From assembly GCA_021804185.1 (NCBI GenBank), contig JAJZKL010000102.1, positions 1 to 5,429 on the forward strand: a stretch of DNA of 5,429 nt, in the 5' to 3' direction. Positions 4,398 to 5,429 of the stretch are shown here, piece by piece. Each line of letters opens with the position of its first letter. Within the stretch, counting starts at the first letter, position 1. The stretch is from Thermoplasmata archaeon. Lineage in GTDB: Archaea; Thermoplasmatota; Thermoplasmata; Thermoplasmatales; Thermoplasmataceae. The translations under genes were made by a program, and so were the position numbers. The notes beneath the pieces were generated by a model that did no database searches, had not been told where the DNA came from, and saw only the letters and a list, made by a program, of their open reading frames with translations.

Positions 4398-5429
4398 GAA
4401 CAAGCCCGATGCAATGTTTATCACTGCCGGGAACCACAGTATCATCAGCGACAGGACGACAGTTATGGTGGCGGAAGCATATACCGGCACCTTTACAGAT
4501 CTTGTAAGATCAAATTCCTGATCACCCACCGGGTTTCTACCGAACATGTACATTATCACCCTGAAATAGTAGAATACCGATATTGCGCTGTTCAGAATAG
4601 CTATAACTGCAAGCCACCACAGTCCCCCCTCAATCAGTGAAAGAAACAGAAGATATTTCGCAAAGAACCCTCCAGTCAGCGGTATCCCCGCAAGCGCGAG
4701 CAGAAGAATTGCAAAACTCACTGCCAGTGCAGGCGATTTCTTAGCCAGCCCGGAAACATCAGCCAGTTCTACAGATTCATGATTAACCGAGTTTAGCGCT
4801 ATGAATGAACCTCCTTTCATGAATATGTAAACCAGAGAATAAAACATACCTGATGCTATCGCCAGACTTGCAACTCCGGATGTGATATTTCCGGTGGAAG
4901 ATACAACGGCCAGGACGAGTATAAGGTAACCTGCCTGGGCAACACTGGAATAGGCCAATAATCGTTTCAGGTTGTTCTGCGACAGCGCCGAAATATTTCC
5001 GTATGTCATTGTTAGAATGGACAGGATCACGAAGAGATAGTAAACGTCCTTGAAATCAGATGAAAAGCCCAGAAGGAATACCTTGAGTATTACGACGTAT
5101 GCCAGAACTTTGCTTCCAGCGGAAAGGAAAGCCGATACAGAGTTTTCTGCACCGTCATAGGTATCGATTGCCCACTGATGCATCGGGAATATGGCAAGTT
5201 TGAAACCGAAGCCCACGATCAGGAAGATCAGGGCCAGTGAAATCTCCGGCGTGGCTATGGAAGTTGCCAGTATTGAGAGGTTGAAGGTGCCGGTGCCAAG
5301 GTAAAAGAACGAGGAACCGAGGAGTATAAATGCAGTTGCTATAGTTCCCGTGAAAAAATACTTCACCGTGCCTTCGAGGTTACGCCTGCTCTTGCCGAAG
5401 CTTGCCAGTACGTAAGTGCCTATACTGAC
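4392..5429 (-). CDS. nuoN: NADH-quinone oxidoreductase-like complex I subunit N, 5' end beyond the window
   Basis: NuoN is one of three antiporter-like membrane subunits of complex I that couple electron transfer to proton pumping. The frame is open to the right edge, giving 345 visible residues of a protein usually near 480, so about the first quarter is missing. The GTG at 5366 is not a start: residues before it (YVLASFGKSRRNLEG) match the conserved NuoN segment preceding KYFFTG. In visible numbering, the channel lysines known from E. coli NuoN have counterparts: Lys77 in GFGFKLAIFPMHQW (Lys217), Lys107 in SAGSKVLAY (Lys247), Lys155 in NNLKRLLAYSSVAQAGY (Lys295) and Lys257 in GGFFAKYL (Lys395). 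Many hydrophobic helices follow. Subunit N is preferred over L or M because of the KYF and FKLAIFPMHQW patterns and because it is followed by unrelated genes, as expected for the last antiporter gene of a nuo cluster. The stop lies in the next gene's ribosome binding site. Confidence 0.93.
   Translation of the reverse strand, partial: VSIGTYVLASFGKSRRNLEGTVKYFFTGTIATAFILLGSSFFYLGTGTFNLSILATSIATPEISLALIFLIVGFGFKLAIFPMHQWAIDTYDGAENSVSAFLSAGSKVLAYVVILKVFLLGFSSDFKDVYYLFVILSILTMTYGNISALSQNNLKRLLAYSSVAQAGYLILVLAVVSSTGNITSGVASLAIASGMFYSLVYIFMKGGSFIALNSVNHESVELADVSGLAKKSPALAVSFAILLLALAGIPLTGGFFAKYLLFLSLIEGGLWWLAVIAILNSAISVFYYFRVIMYMFGRNPVGDQEFDLTRSVKVPVYASATITVVLSLMILWFPAVINIASGLFG

Overview
The window looks archaeal and most probably comes from the Thermoplasmatales or a close relative (inference; no search was run). 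The grounds are a tatA-tatC pair with an archaeal-style TatA, a 1-Cys Prx6-type peroxiredoxin, a complex I antiporter subunit (NuoN) followed by unknown small genes, TATA-like boxes instead of bacterial -35/-10 promoters, a GGTGAT Shine-Dalgarno motif at some genes, and a TATA-to-start spacing at tatA that fits leaderless transcription. Base composition appears intermediate (judged by eye).

Left part, + strand: positions 62-385 encode the C-terminal third of HemB (porphobilinogen synthase). It is followed by a peroxiredoxin (452-1066) and an unrecognised 107-residue protein (about 1088-1411). The first 65 bases do not belong to hemB. They are an exact reverse-complement copy of 859-923 inside the peroxiredoxin gene, so the left end is best read as an inverted chimeric junction at a contig edge. 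The start of the apparent HemB reading frame is therefore spurious.

Middle: 1412-1880 is non-coding as far as I can tell. It holds a T-rich possible terminator, two TATA-like promoters and a small inverted repeat, and leads into tatA (1881-2183) and tatC (2180-3007), which overlap by four bases and form a minimal twin-arginine export system. tatC converges on, and overlaps by 27 bp, an enoyl-CoA hydratase/isomerase-family gene on the minus strand (2981-3718).

Right part, minus strand: nuoN enters from the right edge (5429, 5' end missing) and runs down to 4392. Two tightly packed unknown genes follow: a 121-residue helical protein (4385-4020) and an 84-residue protein (4023-3769) with paired Cys/His motifs. 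Overlapping signals (a stop codon inside the next ribosome binding site, then an ATGA overlap) indicate one translationally coupled unit at the end of a complex I operon.

Themes: respiration (nuoN), heme/tetrapyrrole synthesis (hemB), peroxide defence (prx), folded-protein export (tatAC) and acyl-CoA metabolism. No CRISPR array, insertion sequence, tRNA or rRNA was seen. The observations most worth following up are the inverted 65-bp junction and the two uncharacterised genes attached to the complex I operon.
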